Assembly: GCA_026770575.1 (NCBI GenBank)
Contig: MU657186.1
Span: 204,030-268,029, forward strand
Length of the DNA: 64,000 nucleotides
Direction: 5' to 3'
Source of the DNA: Pelagophyceae sp. CCMP2097
Lineage: Eukaryota > Sar > Pelagophyceae
Part shown: piece after piece, positions 20,439-29,169 of the stretch
Position numbering within the stretch: the first letter of the stretch is position 1
How the letters are laid out: the number at the start of each line of letters is the position of its first letter
Translations under genes and position numbers: made by a program
Notes under the pieces: generated by a model
Seen by the model: the letters and a program-made list of their open reading frames with translations, nothing else
What the model was told of the DNA's origin: nothing
Databases searched by the model: none

Positions 20439-21968
20439 TTAGGACCGCGACGCTTTGACCATGGCGGCAATCTGCTTGTAGCGCGCCAGGCATTGCTTCG
20501 GTGTCTTGTCACCGAGGCAGGCGGCGATGGTGCGCCACCGTGCCTTTGCGTCTTGGTCCGGACTCGCCGGGTTGGCAGCGAGCGCGCTCTCGAACCTCAG
20601 CTGGTCGTCCCTCGACCACTCGTCTGCCGGCGTCGGCGCCGCGCCCGCGGCCGCCGCCGGGGGAGGCTTGGGCAGCGATGCCGCCATGGCGGCGGCGGCT
20701 CTCGGGGTCGTCTTCGTCGCGGCCAGCTTGGCGACCCTCTCCTCCTCGACGATGGCCTTGACGACGGCGCGGAAGCGCAGTCGGCACTCTTCTGCTGTCC
20801 GCAGCCGATCCAGCCGGAGCGAGCGGTTGTGCTGGTCCGCGACGGCCGCCCAGGCGATTTGCGCCGTGGAAGGATGCGCGGCCCCGGCGCGCGCGCACCT
20901 AGATTCGGCGAGGTCGCAAGTGGGCGCCGCGGTTCCAGCACGCGACCACAGCGCCCCGGGATTCCAGCAAAGGGGTACTGACGTTTCTGGCGGCGGCGCG
21001 CCGTGCTTCTTGGCCATGCGGATGAGCGCGCTCGTCTCGGCGTCGGTCCAGCTCGCCTCGAGCCGCCGGAGCGCGTCGTCAGCGGCGGTCTTCGCGGCGA
21101 GGGCGCCCGTACGCTCGAGTAGGTCGAGGTGCTCCAATGCCGCGGCGGCTGCGATGCCCGCGGCGGCTGCGTCGTGGATCAGGATGACCTTTTCAAAGGA
21201 TCCGTCGCAGAGGATGTGGCGCGTCGCGTCCTCGATGCGCGAAACTTCCAGCCAGGCGCAGAGGTCCTCAATTTCGTCGTGCGTCATCATGCCGCCGGAA
21301 AGCGCCTCGTCCTCCTCCTCGGCGTCCTCGGCTAGCGCCGCCGCCGCCGCGCGGAGGCGGCGCCGCGCGCGCTGCAGCTCCTTTTTCTCGCGCCGCCGCC
21401 GATCCTTGTCCAGGCGCTCCTCCTCCTCGGCGTGCCTCGCCGCCGCCAGCGCCGCCTCGCGCGCAGCGGCGTCGCGCTCCCGCTGGCGGCGTTCCTTGTT
21501 CGCCTTTTCAGTCTGCTTGTGCTCCTTGCGCAGGTCGGCGTCGATCCGCGCGAGCCGCGCCTCCTCGTCGCGCCGTTGGCGCAGCGCGTCGGCCTCTGCT
21601 TCATAGCGAGCCTCCTCTGCCATCTTCGTCTTGCGGACCGACGACGCCAAATCGTCGCGCTTCTGGTCGCGCACGAGGCCGAGCAAGTCGCGCTGCTGCC
21701 GCTCGTCCGCCAAAACCTCGTGCGCCGCCGCCAGGATCTTAAAGGCCTTTTCCGCGCGCGTGTCCCCGGGGTTCTTGTCCGGATGCACCTTGAGCGCGAG
21801 GCGGCGGTACAACTTCTTCACCACCGCCGGCGCCGCGGGGCACTCGGGGATGTCAAGCACTTCAAAGGCGTTCTTCGCGCGCAGGATGCGGCCGATGGCG
21901 TCGTCGTCCGCGACGGGCTCGTCCACCGGCGCGCGGGCCGCAGAAGAGCCCCAGAGCTTCTTGAACAT
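20439..21968 (-). CDS. J-domain protein of the DNAJC2/zuotin (MPP11) type
   Basis: The product is about 509 residues. Residues about 32-100 are a J domain with helix II/III around [13 protein letters not shown], including the invariant HPD that stimulates HSP70 ATPase. It is followed by a long charged coiled coil ([20 protein letters not shown] and on) as in zuotin. Two SANT/Myb-like modules close the protein, the last being [14 protein letters not shown] through [20 protein letters not shown]. Zuotin/DNAJC2 works at the ribosome exit tunnel with HSP70, and its SANT domains can bind chromatin. A stretch around residues 330-370 ([19 protein letters not shown]) interrupts the first SANT and may be an unspliced intron. 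It is close to ribosomal protein and HSP70 genes, probably by chance. Confidence 0.85.
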   Translation of the reverse strand: MFKKLWGSSAARAPVDEPVADDDAIGRILRAKNAFEVLDIPECPAAPAVVKKLYRRLALKVHPDKNPGDTRAEKAFKILAAAHEVLADERQQRDLLGLVRDQKRDDLASSVRKTKMAEEARYEAEADALRQRRDEEARLARIDADLRKEHKQTEKANKERRQRERDAAAREAALAAARHAEEEERLDKDRRRREKKELQRARRRLRAAAAALAEDAEEEDEALSGGMMTHDEIEDLCAWLEVSRIEDATRHILCDGSFEKVILIHDAAAAGIAAAAALEHLDLLERTGALAAKTAADDALRRLEASWTDAETSALIRMAKKHGAPPPETSVPLCWNPGALWSRAGTAAPTCDLAESRCARAGAAHPSTAQIAWAAVADQHNRSLRLDRLRTAEECRLRFRAVVKAIVEEERVAKLAATKTTPRAAAAMAASLPKPPPAAAAGAAPTPADEWSRDDQLRFESALAANPASPDQDAKARWRTIAACLGDKTPKQCLARYKQIAAMVKASRS

Positions 21969-22031
21969 GGCACCGCCGAGGCCTCAGGCCCGAAACCCAG
22001 ACCGACGGAGCTGGCAGCACGCCTGCGGCTC

Positions 22032-22079
22032 GCGCAGCGGCGGACTCTGCGGAGGGCGCAGCGGCGAACTCTGCGGAGG
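22032..22079. repeat. 24-bp tandem repeat, two copies
   Basis: The block gcgcagcggcggactctgcg plus gagg is repeated with one change (gga to gaa) at 22056. It lies just upstream of the J-protein start. Confidence 0.85.
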
Positions 22080-22490
22080 CTCCGCGAGGTCGCAGACGCC
22101 GTCAAACGCCGCTCGAAAGAGGCCACCGTCGAGCGGCAAGGCCTCGCACGAAGAGAAGTCTACTTATCGCTAATTAGAACCGGCCAATGCTGAAGGGCGA
22201 CGCCTTGACCTTCCGTCAGATTGCACTTGGGGATGCATCCGCCGCAGACGCATAGGAGATCTAGAGGGCCGAAAGGCCGCGAAACTCCGTTGCTCCTGCC
22301 ATTCTCGACTTCGGGATTCACCTGGGCTATCTCGATGCCTTGAGATGAGAGGTCCTGCCGGCCCTTTGAGCCCGCCGCCCTTGCTCGTCTTCGCGCCTTT
22401 GCGCCGCACTTATCGCAGAACGATGTTATTAGTACCGTGCCTGCTGGCCCGTGGGCACACACACAGCGGGAGCACGGTCGCGCGGCGTGC

Positions 22491-22922
22491 TTATACGGAC
22501 TGCTCGTCGCTCTTGCGGCAGAGGTCCGTCAGCGCCATGTCCGACTCGCCCTACGCCCGTTGCGTCGAAAAAGCCGACCCTGCGCGGCGGCGCGCGCGGC
22601 AGGGCGCACCTTGGAGCGGACGTAGCCGGAGAGCGCGAACGTCTTGTACGCGTTGGTGAAGAGGCCCGTGTTCGGGTCAATCGAGCCGACGTTGATCTGT
22701 GCGGCGCGGCGTGGGGCGCCCCGCGGCGTTTAGGGCGCGCGGCGCGCGGCCGCACCTGGACCGACGCCTTGTCGTGGGCCTGGATGACGCGCGACGTCCA
22801 CGAGCACTTGCGCGGGATGTAAAGGTCCACGGCGACACCGGCTTCGTTCTACATGCGCAGACGCGTCGGCGCGACCGCTAACGCCGGCGGCGACGGAGGA
22901 CGGCGGCGCGACGCACCTGCAT
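22491..22922 (-). CDS. RPS21: 40S ribosomal protein eS21 (four exons)
   Basis: Exons are 22922-22917 (ATG CAG), 22848-22756, 22696-22610 and 22550-22491. Introns of 68, 59 and 59 nt all have GT...AG ends and exact phase. The spliced 81-residue protein begins [20 protein letters not shown], continues [33 protein letters not shown] and ALSGYVRSK, and ends [19 protein letters not shown]. This matches eukaryotic eS21 along its whole length (about 83 residues), including the MQN start, VDLYIPRKC and the GESD motif. It is a component of the small ribosomal subunit. It is divergent from the HSP70 gene, with a shared 381-bp upstream region. The first exon is only two codons long, so unspliced frame searches miss it. 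Confidence 0.96.
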
Positions 22923-23303
22923 GGTGGCTTTGGGGGGGTGGGAGTAGCTTGAGCGAAGCGAAAATGGCGAGTGTGAAAGGAGGCAGTTCAGAAAGGGACC
23001 GTGCACTTTCATATGAATTTTAGCGAAGAGACGGCCGTGCGCAAACGTTTCCACGACGTGCTCGGGCGTGCTGGGCGCGCTCGGATACCTTGCGGACTCA
23101 TGTTTTTCGCCGCGAAATAAATCGTCGGACCGGGGCGCGCGCGGGCCTCGGCCCTCGCGCGCTATCATCCTGGCCCCGGCGCGGGGCTGCGCGCCCCCCC
23201 CGGCGCTTAAAAAAACGTCGTCGCTTGGCGATATCGCCGACGGACCACCTCCCCCTCCATCGCGGATTCCAGAGGACTCTAAGACTCCTCGGCTGTACAC
23301 AGG
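22923..23303. promoter_or_regulatory. Shared upstream region of RPS21 and HSP70
   Basis: This 381-bp interval separates two divergent start codons and should hold both promoters. I see no clear heat-shock element array (nGAAnnTTCn) and no convincing TATA box. A long Pro/Gly-rich open frame across it is GC-driven. Confidence 0.5.
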
Positions 23304-25489
23304 ATGGCGGAGTTCGGCGCGAACACCAAGCCGGAGCCGCCCATCGGCGAGCAGCCCATCATCGGCATCGACCTCGGCACCACCTTCTCATGCGTGGCCG
23401 TCTTCGACAAGGCCTCGGGCGAAGTCAAGGTACCGACCAGCGTCGGGCGTTACACGCGGGGGCAAACGCGGAGGAGGCTGGTTGTCTAAGGGCGGGCGGG
23501 CGGCGGCGGCGGCGGCGATCGCACTGAAACTCGGGGCGCTGCGCCGAGGCGGCCCTCGGTCGAAAGCAGGCGGGCGCGGGCGTTTGAATCTCGGTCTGAC
23601 CTCGGGGCCCGTAGGTGCTTGCCAACTCCGAGGGCAAGCGCACGACGCCGTCGTTCGTGGGCTTCACGGACTCTGGCCGCCTCGTCGGCGAGCCGGCGAA
23701 GCGCCAGATGACTTCCAACCCCGCGGGCACGGTCTTTGACGTGAAGCGCGTGCTCGGCCGCACCTTTGACGACCCGGTGGTCCAGGATGAGTCGAAGCGC
23801 CTGTCTTACGGCATCGTCAACGGCGGCCGCAACCGCACGCTTGTCGAGGTGTCCTGGCGTGGCGAGAAGAAGCGCCTGGCCCCGGAGGAGCTCTCGGCCA
23901 TGGTCCTCGTCGAGATGCGCGACATCGCGGCGCTGCACCTCGGCTACACGCCGCGCAAGGCCGTCGTCACCGTGCCGGCGCACTTCAACGACCAGCAGCG
24001 CCAGGCGACCAAGGACGCCGGCCGCATCGCGGGCCTCGAGATTGCTCGCATCATCAACGAGCCCACCGCCGCCGCGCTGGCCTACGGCCTCCACGACAAG
24101 CACGTCTCCACGATCAACCGCAGCTGCGTCCTGATCTTCGACCTCGGCGGCGGCACGTTCGACGTGTCTATCCTTTCGATGGAGGACGGCGTCTTCGCCG
24201 TGCGCGCCACGGGCGGCGACACGCACCTCGGTGGCGAGGACTTCGACGCCGTCCTTGTGGACTACTGCGTCGGCGTCTTCGCGCGCAAGGTGGCCAAGGC
24301 GGCCGTCGACGAGTCGGATGCGTCGACGAAGAAGAAGGGCGCCGGCAAGAAGGGCGGCAACACGTCCGCGGCCACCAAGCTGGCAAAGGACATCGAGAAG
24401 AAGACGGCCGCCGTCCTCCGCGGCGACAACCGCGCCATGCGCCGCCTGGCCATGGCCTGCGAGGCTGCCAAGCGCGAGATCTCGGGCGCCGACTCCGCCG
24501 ACGTCGAGCTCTCGCAGCTCTCCGACGGCCACGACTTCGCCTGCACCATCTACCGCGAGAAGTTCGAGGCCCTTGCCGCGCCGCTCTTCGAGCGCTGCCT
24601 GACGACGGTGCGCGAGGTGTGCAAAGACGCGGGCGCGTCGCTCGAGGAGGTGTCCGAGTGCGTCCTCGTCGGCGGGTCCACGCGCGTGCCGCGCCTCCAA
24701 GAGGAGCTCTTCGGCCTCTTCGAGGGCCGCCTCGAGCTCTGCAAGAACGTGCACCCCGACGAGGCCGTCGCCTTTGGCGCTGCCGTCCAGGGCGCGATCC
24801 TGCACGCGGGCCAGTCCGGCGGCGGCGCCGACTTGGCGCCCGACGGCTGCTCCGACCTCGTGCTCCTCGACGTCACGCCTCTGTCGTTGGGCATCGAGCT
24901 CGAGGGCGGCCACTTCTCGACGCTGATCAAGCGGTCTACGCCGATCCCGTGCCAGAAGACGCGCGAGTACACGACCGTCGACGACTACCAGACGGCGCTC
25001 GACGTCTGCGTCTACGAGGGCGAGCGGCCGCACGTCTCGGGCAACAACAAGCTCGGCGAGTTCCACATCGACGGCCTGCAGCGCGCCAAGAAGGGCGAGC
25101 CGAAGATTGACGTCACGTTCTCCCTCGACGCCAACGGCATGCTCGCCGTCTCCGCGCGCGACAAGGTCACGGGCGCGCATGCCGCGACGAAGATCAAGGC
25201 GGACCGCGGACGCCTCGACGACGACGACATTGAGCGTATGATTGCCGACGCGGCCAAGTACCGCGCCGAGGATGGCGAGTTCGCCCAAAAGGCAAAGTGG
25301 CGCAACGCCCTCGAGGAGGCCCTGTACGACGCCAAGCGCAAGAACGCCGTGGACACGAAGATGGTCAAGCAGCTCGACGACGTGCTCGAGTGGCTCGAGT
25401 ACGACGGCGAGGACGCCTCGCTCGCCGAGCTCACGGACCGCGCGGACCGCCTTCGTTTGGACCACGGCGTCCAGGTCCACATCGACTAG
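23304..25489 (+). CDS. HSP70-family chaperone, atypical (two exons)
   Basis: Exons are 23304-23429 and 23615-25489, with a 185-nt intron (GTACCG...CGTAG) in phase 0. The product is 666 residues. HSP70 signatures are present: [45 protein letters not shown] and [16 protein letters not shown], then the linker/substrate domain ([16 protein letters not shown]). Unlike cytosolic HSP70 it ends HGVQVHID, with no EEVD. It also carries a Lys/Gly-rich insertion of about 35 residues (near 272-306, [12 protein letters not shown]) in the nucleotide-binding domain before [17 protein letters not shown]. No ER-retention or transit signal is seen. EEVD loss suggests it does not use TPR co-chaperones in the normal way (inference). 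Confidence 0.95.
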
Positions 25490-25645
25490 TTCCATAACGG
25501 CCGCCATGCTCCCATTTGATGCGTTCTCCCATTGGATGAAGTAATCATTTTAACACCATGTGACGAGAGGTCGAAGCGGAGGGCACGGGCTTTCCTGGAA
25601 GTGGTCAAACTCCGGGTCGGCCGTCGCTCTTAAAACACATAAGGC

Positions 25646-26443
25646 CTAGAGCTTGCGGAAGAGCTGGCCGTGCGAGACGATGTACTGGAACTTTCGCGAG
25701 TGGTCCTTGATCACGAGGGGCATGTCCTCGGCCTCGACGAGCTCAAAGCCGAGCTGCGCCATCTCGCGCGTCAGGGCGTCCGCCGACGACGTCGTTGAGT
25801 CGCAGAGCCACTTGTCCTTGGCCGTGTACTGCTCCATCCAGGAGAAGGGCGAGACGATGAAGACGTGGCCGTGCTGGTTCACGAGCCCCGGCAGCGAGGC
25901 AAGGAAGGCGCGCGGGTCCGGGAGGCGGCAGAGCAAGTTTGCCGCGAGGACGGCATCAAAGGACCCGCCGAGCTTCTCGACGTCGATGGCGCACGCGTCC
26001 ATGTGCGCAAACGACACGCTGCCGGCGAGGGCCGCCGCGTCTTCCACGCGCACCTCGGCGCTCGTGGAAGACCCCTCGTGCATGGGTTGGTACGCGATGG
26101 CGCCGCCCGCGCGGAGCTTCTCTGCAACGTCAACAAACTGCGCCGAGTAGTCGATGCCCACCGCGCTCGCAAACGCCGGGGACCGCGCGAGCTCAAAGGT
26201 GGACCCGCCGACGGCGCAGCCGACGTCCAAAGCGCGCAGGCCCGTGCGGCCGTGTGAGGCGGCGATGAGCTTGTGGGCGCAGCGCTCGGGGAAGCGCGTC
26301 GCGTGCTCCAGTTCGGGCCGCGGCACGATCACGCCGCCGCGCACGACGTGCAGGTCGAGGTACGAGGCCAGCTGCGCGGCGCCCTCGTATTTCGGCGCGC
26401 CCTCGTCGTCGACGAGCTTTTTCGCAAACTTGCCACACGGCAT
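25646..26443 (-). CDS. OvoA C-terminal-type SAM methyltransferase (putative 4-mercaptohistidine N1-methyltransferase), stand-alone
   Basis: The product is 265 residues, single exon, from MPCGKFAKKLVDDEGAPKYE. Class I methyltransferase motifs are LRALDVGCAVGGSTFELAR (motif I), GIDYSAQFVDVA (acidic ribose loop region) and FDAVLAANLLCRLPDP. The rest matches the OvoA C-terminal domain: SPFSWMEQYTAKDKWL, then LVIKDHSRKFQYIVSHGQ near the end. That domain N-methylates 5-thiohistidine to ovothiol A. In most known OvoA proteins it is fused behind the DinB/FGE sulfoxide-synthase parts, which are absent here. The sulfoxide synthase may be encoded elsewhere. It is divergent from the flavodoxin-fold gene, 209 bp apart. 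Confidence 0.85.
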   Translation of the reverse strand: MPCGKFAKKLVDDEGAPKYEGAAQLASYLDLHVVRGGVIVPRPELEHATRFPERCAHKLIAASHGRTGLRALDVGCAVGGSTFELARSPAFASAVGIDYSAQFVDVAEKLRAGGAIAYQPMHEGSSTSAEVRVEDAAALAGSVSFAHMDACAIDVEKLGGSFDAVLAANLLCRLPDPRAFLASLPGLVNQHGHVFIVSPFSWMEQYTAKDKWLCDSTTSSADALTREMAQLGFELVEAEDMPLVIKDHSRKFQYIVSHGQLFRKL

Positions 26444-26652
26444 CGATCGTCGTCTTGGCCCGCGGGCGTCCGACGTCCGGGACCGAGTCGGGAAATGACC
26501 TCGAGGCCTCGAGGTCGCACAATAATTTGGCGATCATTCCGCGTGTTCGCTTCGCGTTGTCGGGTGGAGCCCTGTCATAACCTCTCTGACCGGCTGCCGA
26601 GTGCGATGGCCTGCCTTTGAGGCGTCCGGATCGGACATCGTCAGGGGGGTAT

Positions 26653-27282
26653 ATGGCCCCGCGGCTGCTCCTCGTGTGGCATTCGCGCACGGGCCTCGCC
26701 GAGGCGCTGGCCGACGCGCTGCAGCGGGGCGCCCGCGACGCGGCGGCGCAGATGGGAGAGCCGATCCACCTCGACCGCCTCCGCGCGCGCGACGCCGGTG
26801 CGGCGCATCGCGCAAGGAAGCGCGCGGCACTCGGGCGCTCGACGGCCGCCCTAGGCGCCGCCGACGTGCTGCGGGCCGACGGGTACCTCTTCTGCGCGCC
26901 CGAGAACCTGGCCTCGGTCTCGGGCGAGATGAAGGAGGTGCGACCGCCGCCCGCGCCGACCCGCGCGAGGGCGCCTCTTGCGTAGTTCTTCGACCGAACG
27001 TTTTACGACGTCCTCGACGACGGCGGCGACTCGCGCGTCGCGGGGCGGCCGTACGGCCTCGCCCTGGCGGCGGGGTCCGACGGCGCCGGCGCGCGGGCGC
27101 AGGTCGAGCGCATTTTGCAGGGCTGGCGACTGCGAAGGGCCTCGGAGAGCGTCGTCGTCCGAAACGGCCTCGCGCAGACCCGGGCCAACATCCTCCGTCC
27201 CAAAACCTGCCCGGCTGAGGAGGAGGCGCGGTGCTTCGACCTCGGGGCAGCCGTTGCCGCGACGCTGCTCCTCGCCACGTGA
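26653..27282 (+). CDS. Flavodoxin-fold NAD(P)H/FMN oxidoreductase-like protein (two exons)
   Basis: Exons are 26653-26937 and 26986-27282, with a 48-nt intron (GTGCGA...GCGTAG) in phase 0. The product is 193 residues. It opens MAPRLLLVWHSRTGLAEALA, the first strand and phosphate-binding loop of a flavodoxin (SRTG..). The region DGYLFCAPENLASVSGEMKE then FFDRTFYDVLDD corresponds to the second flavin loop of NADPH-dependent FMN reductases. GRPYGLALAAGSDG starts the next strand. It likely binds FMN and reduces quinones or similar, but the substrate is unknown. It ends TLLLAT without a targeting tag. The divergent neighbour is the OvoA-type methyltransferase. Confidence 0.8.
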
Positions 27283-27289
27283 GCGACGA

Positions 27290-27364
27290 GTGGGGGTAAG
27301 AAAACCACTTGATCCAAGAGGCTATCCAAGAGGACAGTGGGGGTGAAAAACCACTTAATCCAAG
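27290..27364. repeat. Imperfect direct repeat (about 28 bp, two copies)
   Basis: Copies gtgggggtaagaaaaccact... at 27290 and gtgggggtgaaaaaccactt... at 27337 lie 47 bp apart. A third gtgggggtg occurs at 27522, near an isolated TATA-like gtatataaaca at 27489. They lie between the convergent ends of two genes, so no gene start explains the TATA-like site. Confidence 0.75.
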
Positions 27365-27567
27365 GTAGCAGTCGAGACTGCGCATCGAGGAGCGGCTGTT
27401 GACATGAAAATATGACACCATCTGTCACTGACGTATGCCCTGGCAAAAGGGATTTCCGGTCCCAGTGCCAGGAGCCAGTTGAGAAAAGTGTATATAAACA
27501 TATCCCATTCTTATTGAGACAGTGGGGGTGTGCGATTAACGATTATCAGTGCGCTCGACAAGGGCGG

Positions 27568-28950
27568 TCAGATGATGGTCTCCGAGTCGAGGGGCGAAGT
27601 TGCGCAGAGGCGCGCCTTGGAGCGTTGCTCGCGCCTGTGGAGCTCGGCAGCGGCGACCTGGCCGATGACGGCGAGGATCGCAGAGGCGACTGCGATGCGG
27701 CCGATGACTTTGGGATCGACGTTTCCAAACGATTTCGAGTTCAAGAAGAACCCGACCGTTGAGGCGACGCCGGACTGGAGCTGGACGTTTGCAAACGCCG
27801 CAGTCGTGTCGTTTGGAAAGTAGTCTGCAAACGACGCTTTAAAGTTGTTCTCCCAGACGCTCCGCCCGACGCCGAAGAGCATGACCAAAGGCACGACACT
27901 GGCCCACGCCTGCAGCTTTGTGGCTGAAGCGGCGAGGTTCGCCGCCGCGAAGATGCCAAAGCAGCAGGCGCCGAGCGCCACGAGCGGCAGCTGCGTGCCC
28001 GCCGCGCGGCCGAGGCGCCCGAGGGGCACGGCGCACGCGGCGGCGGTGCCGACGACGATCGAGGAGACGTAGCCAATGTTCTCGGCGCCGAGGCCGGGGG
28101 CGACGACGTTGGAGAAGAAGTAGCCGTTGAGGTACGCGGCCCCAAAGCCAAAGGCAAAGTTCATGGGCACCATGCAGGCGCACTTGGCGTCGCCGGCCAG
28201 CAAGCGCAGCGCGGAAGCCGCCGCCGCGCCGACGTCGAGCCTTGCGAGCCTCTCCTTAAAAGTCGAGCCGTCGGGGGCCTCGACGTCGTCGACGAGCGAG
28301 ACGCCCGCGGCGGCGGCGCAGGCGACGGACGTGAACAAGGCGTATAAAGTGCGCTTGGCCAGAGCGTCTGGTAAGAGCGACGGCAGCGCCGAGGAGAGGA
28401 GTTTCATGGCTACTTCGCACGCTAAATAAAACGCGGCAAAGTCTGCCCCCAGGACCGAGTTTGCCGCCGCGCGCGGCATGCCCGCGCAGCGCGCGTAGCG
28501 GTCGGCGGTGCAGGCGTAATACGTGCCTTGAGCCGGCCAAAGTACGCCCGCGGCGAGGCCGCCGAGCACCGCGCCCGTGTAAATGGCCAGGCGCTGCACG
28601 CCCGCGTTGTCTTCATAATAATAAGCGACCAGGTACGACGCGACGTAGCCGCAGTAGACCCAGAGGCCGATGGATAGAGTGCGCTTGGCGCCCGCGAGGA
28701 CCGTCAGAGCCTTGCTCCCGAAAGCGGCGGTCAGCGTGTAGACGCAATAAAGAATACCGCTCGAGGTGTTGCCGAGCGAGTAGCCTAGCGAGCTCGAGGC
28801 GAGGGCGATGAGGGCCGTCACACAACCGTGGTTGAGACTGAAGCAGAGGGCCAGAAAAGCCCAGTTCCGCCTTAAACGCTTCGCCTCGGCAGCGTCCTTG
28901 GCATCGTCCGGCGCGTCGGCGCCCTGGAGCGAGCTATAGAGCGCCGACAT
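27568..28950 (-). CDS. UNC93-like / MFS membrane transporter
   Basis: The start at 28950 (MSALYSSLQGADAPDDAK) gives 460 residues. About 11-12 hydrophobic helices are visible, for example WAFLALCFSLNHGCVTALIA, LAIYTGAVLGGLAAGVLW and VPLVMLFGVGRSVWEN. The conserved UNC93 features are the glycine-rich WPAQGTYYA loop after helix 4 and WENNFKASFADYF followed by AFANVQLQSGVASTVGFFL in the C-terminal half. UNC93 relatives act as channel regulators or transporters; the cargo is unknown. It is a single exon. The protein ends in a soluble tail ending SPLDSETII. Confidence 0.82.
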   Translation of the reverse strand: MSALYSSLQGADAPDDAKDAAEAKRLRRNWAFLALCFSLNHGCVTALIALASSSLGYSLGNTSSGILYCVYTLTAAFGSKALTVLAGAKRTLSIGLWVYCGYVASYLVAYYYEDNAGVQRLAIYTGAVLGGLAAGVLWPAQGTYYACTADRYARCAGMPRAAANSVLGADFAAFYLACEVAMKLLSSALPSLLPDALAKRTLYALFTSVACAAAAGVSLVDDVEAPDGSTFKERLARLDVGAAAASALRLLAGDAKCACMVPMNFAFGFGAAYLNGYFFSNVVAPGLGAENIGYVSSIVVGTAAACAVPLGRLGRAAGTQLPLVALGACCFGIFAAANLAASATKLQAWASVVPLVMLFGVGRSVWENNFKASFADYFPNDTTAAFANVQLQSGVASTVGFFLNSKSFGNVDPKVIGRIAVASAILAVIGQVAAAELHRREQRSKARLCATSPLDSETII

Positions 28951-29169
28951 GCCGCCGCGCACGCTGGGACGCTGCGATGGGTGCGCTGCAGACGACGCTC
29001 GAGGGGCACACGCGCTGCCCGAAGAGCTCTTCCTGAGCTCGCAAATTCCACCTCACCTCTCTGAAGGGAGGCTCGGCCAATGGGCTTCACTCTTTCGGCG
29101 ACGAGAATAATCCCGAGGGTTTAAGAGGGGCGGTGAAGCAGGAGGCGTCTCTTATCCGGCGGGCCTTTA

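Noticed and set aside
22160..22462. Cys-containing 100-codon minus-strand frame downstream of RPS21
   Set aside because: It lies in the RPS21 3' region and has scattered Cys without a recognised spacing; insufficient support for a gene.
23486..25507. 673-codon open frame antisense to HSP70
   Set aside because: Antisense frames of GC-rich HSP70 genes are a classic artefact; the plus strand has every HSP70 motif and the antisense product is Leu/Val/Arg low-complexity.
27489..27500. TATA box (gtatataaaca)
   Set aside because: It lies between the convergent ends of two genes, with no gene start downstream.
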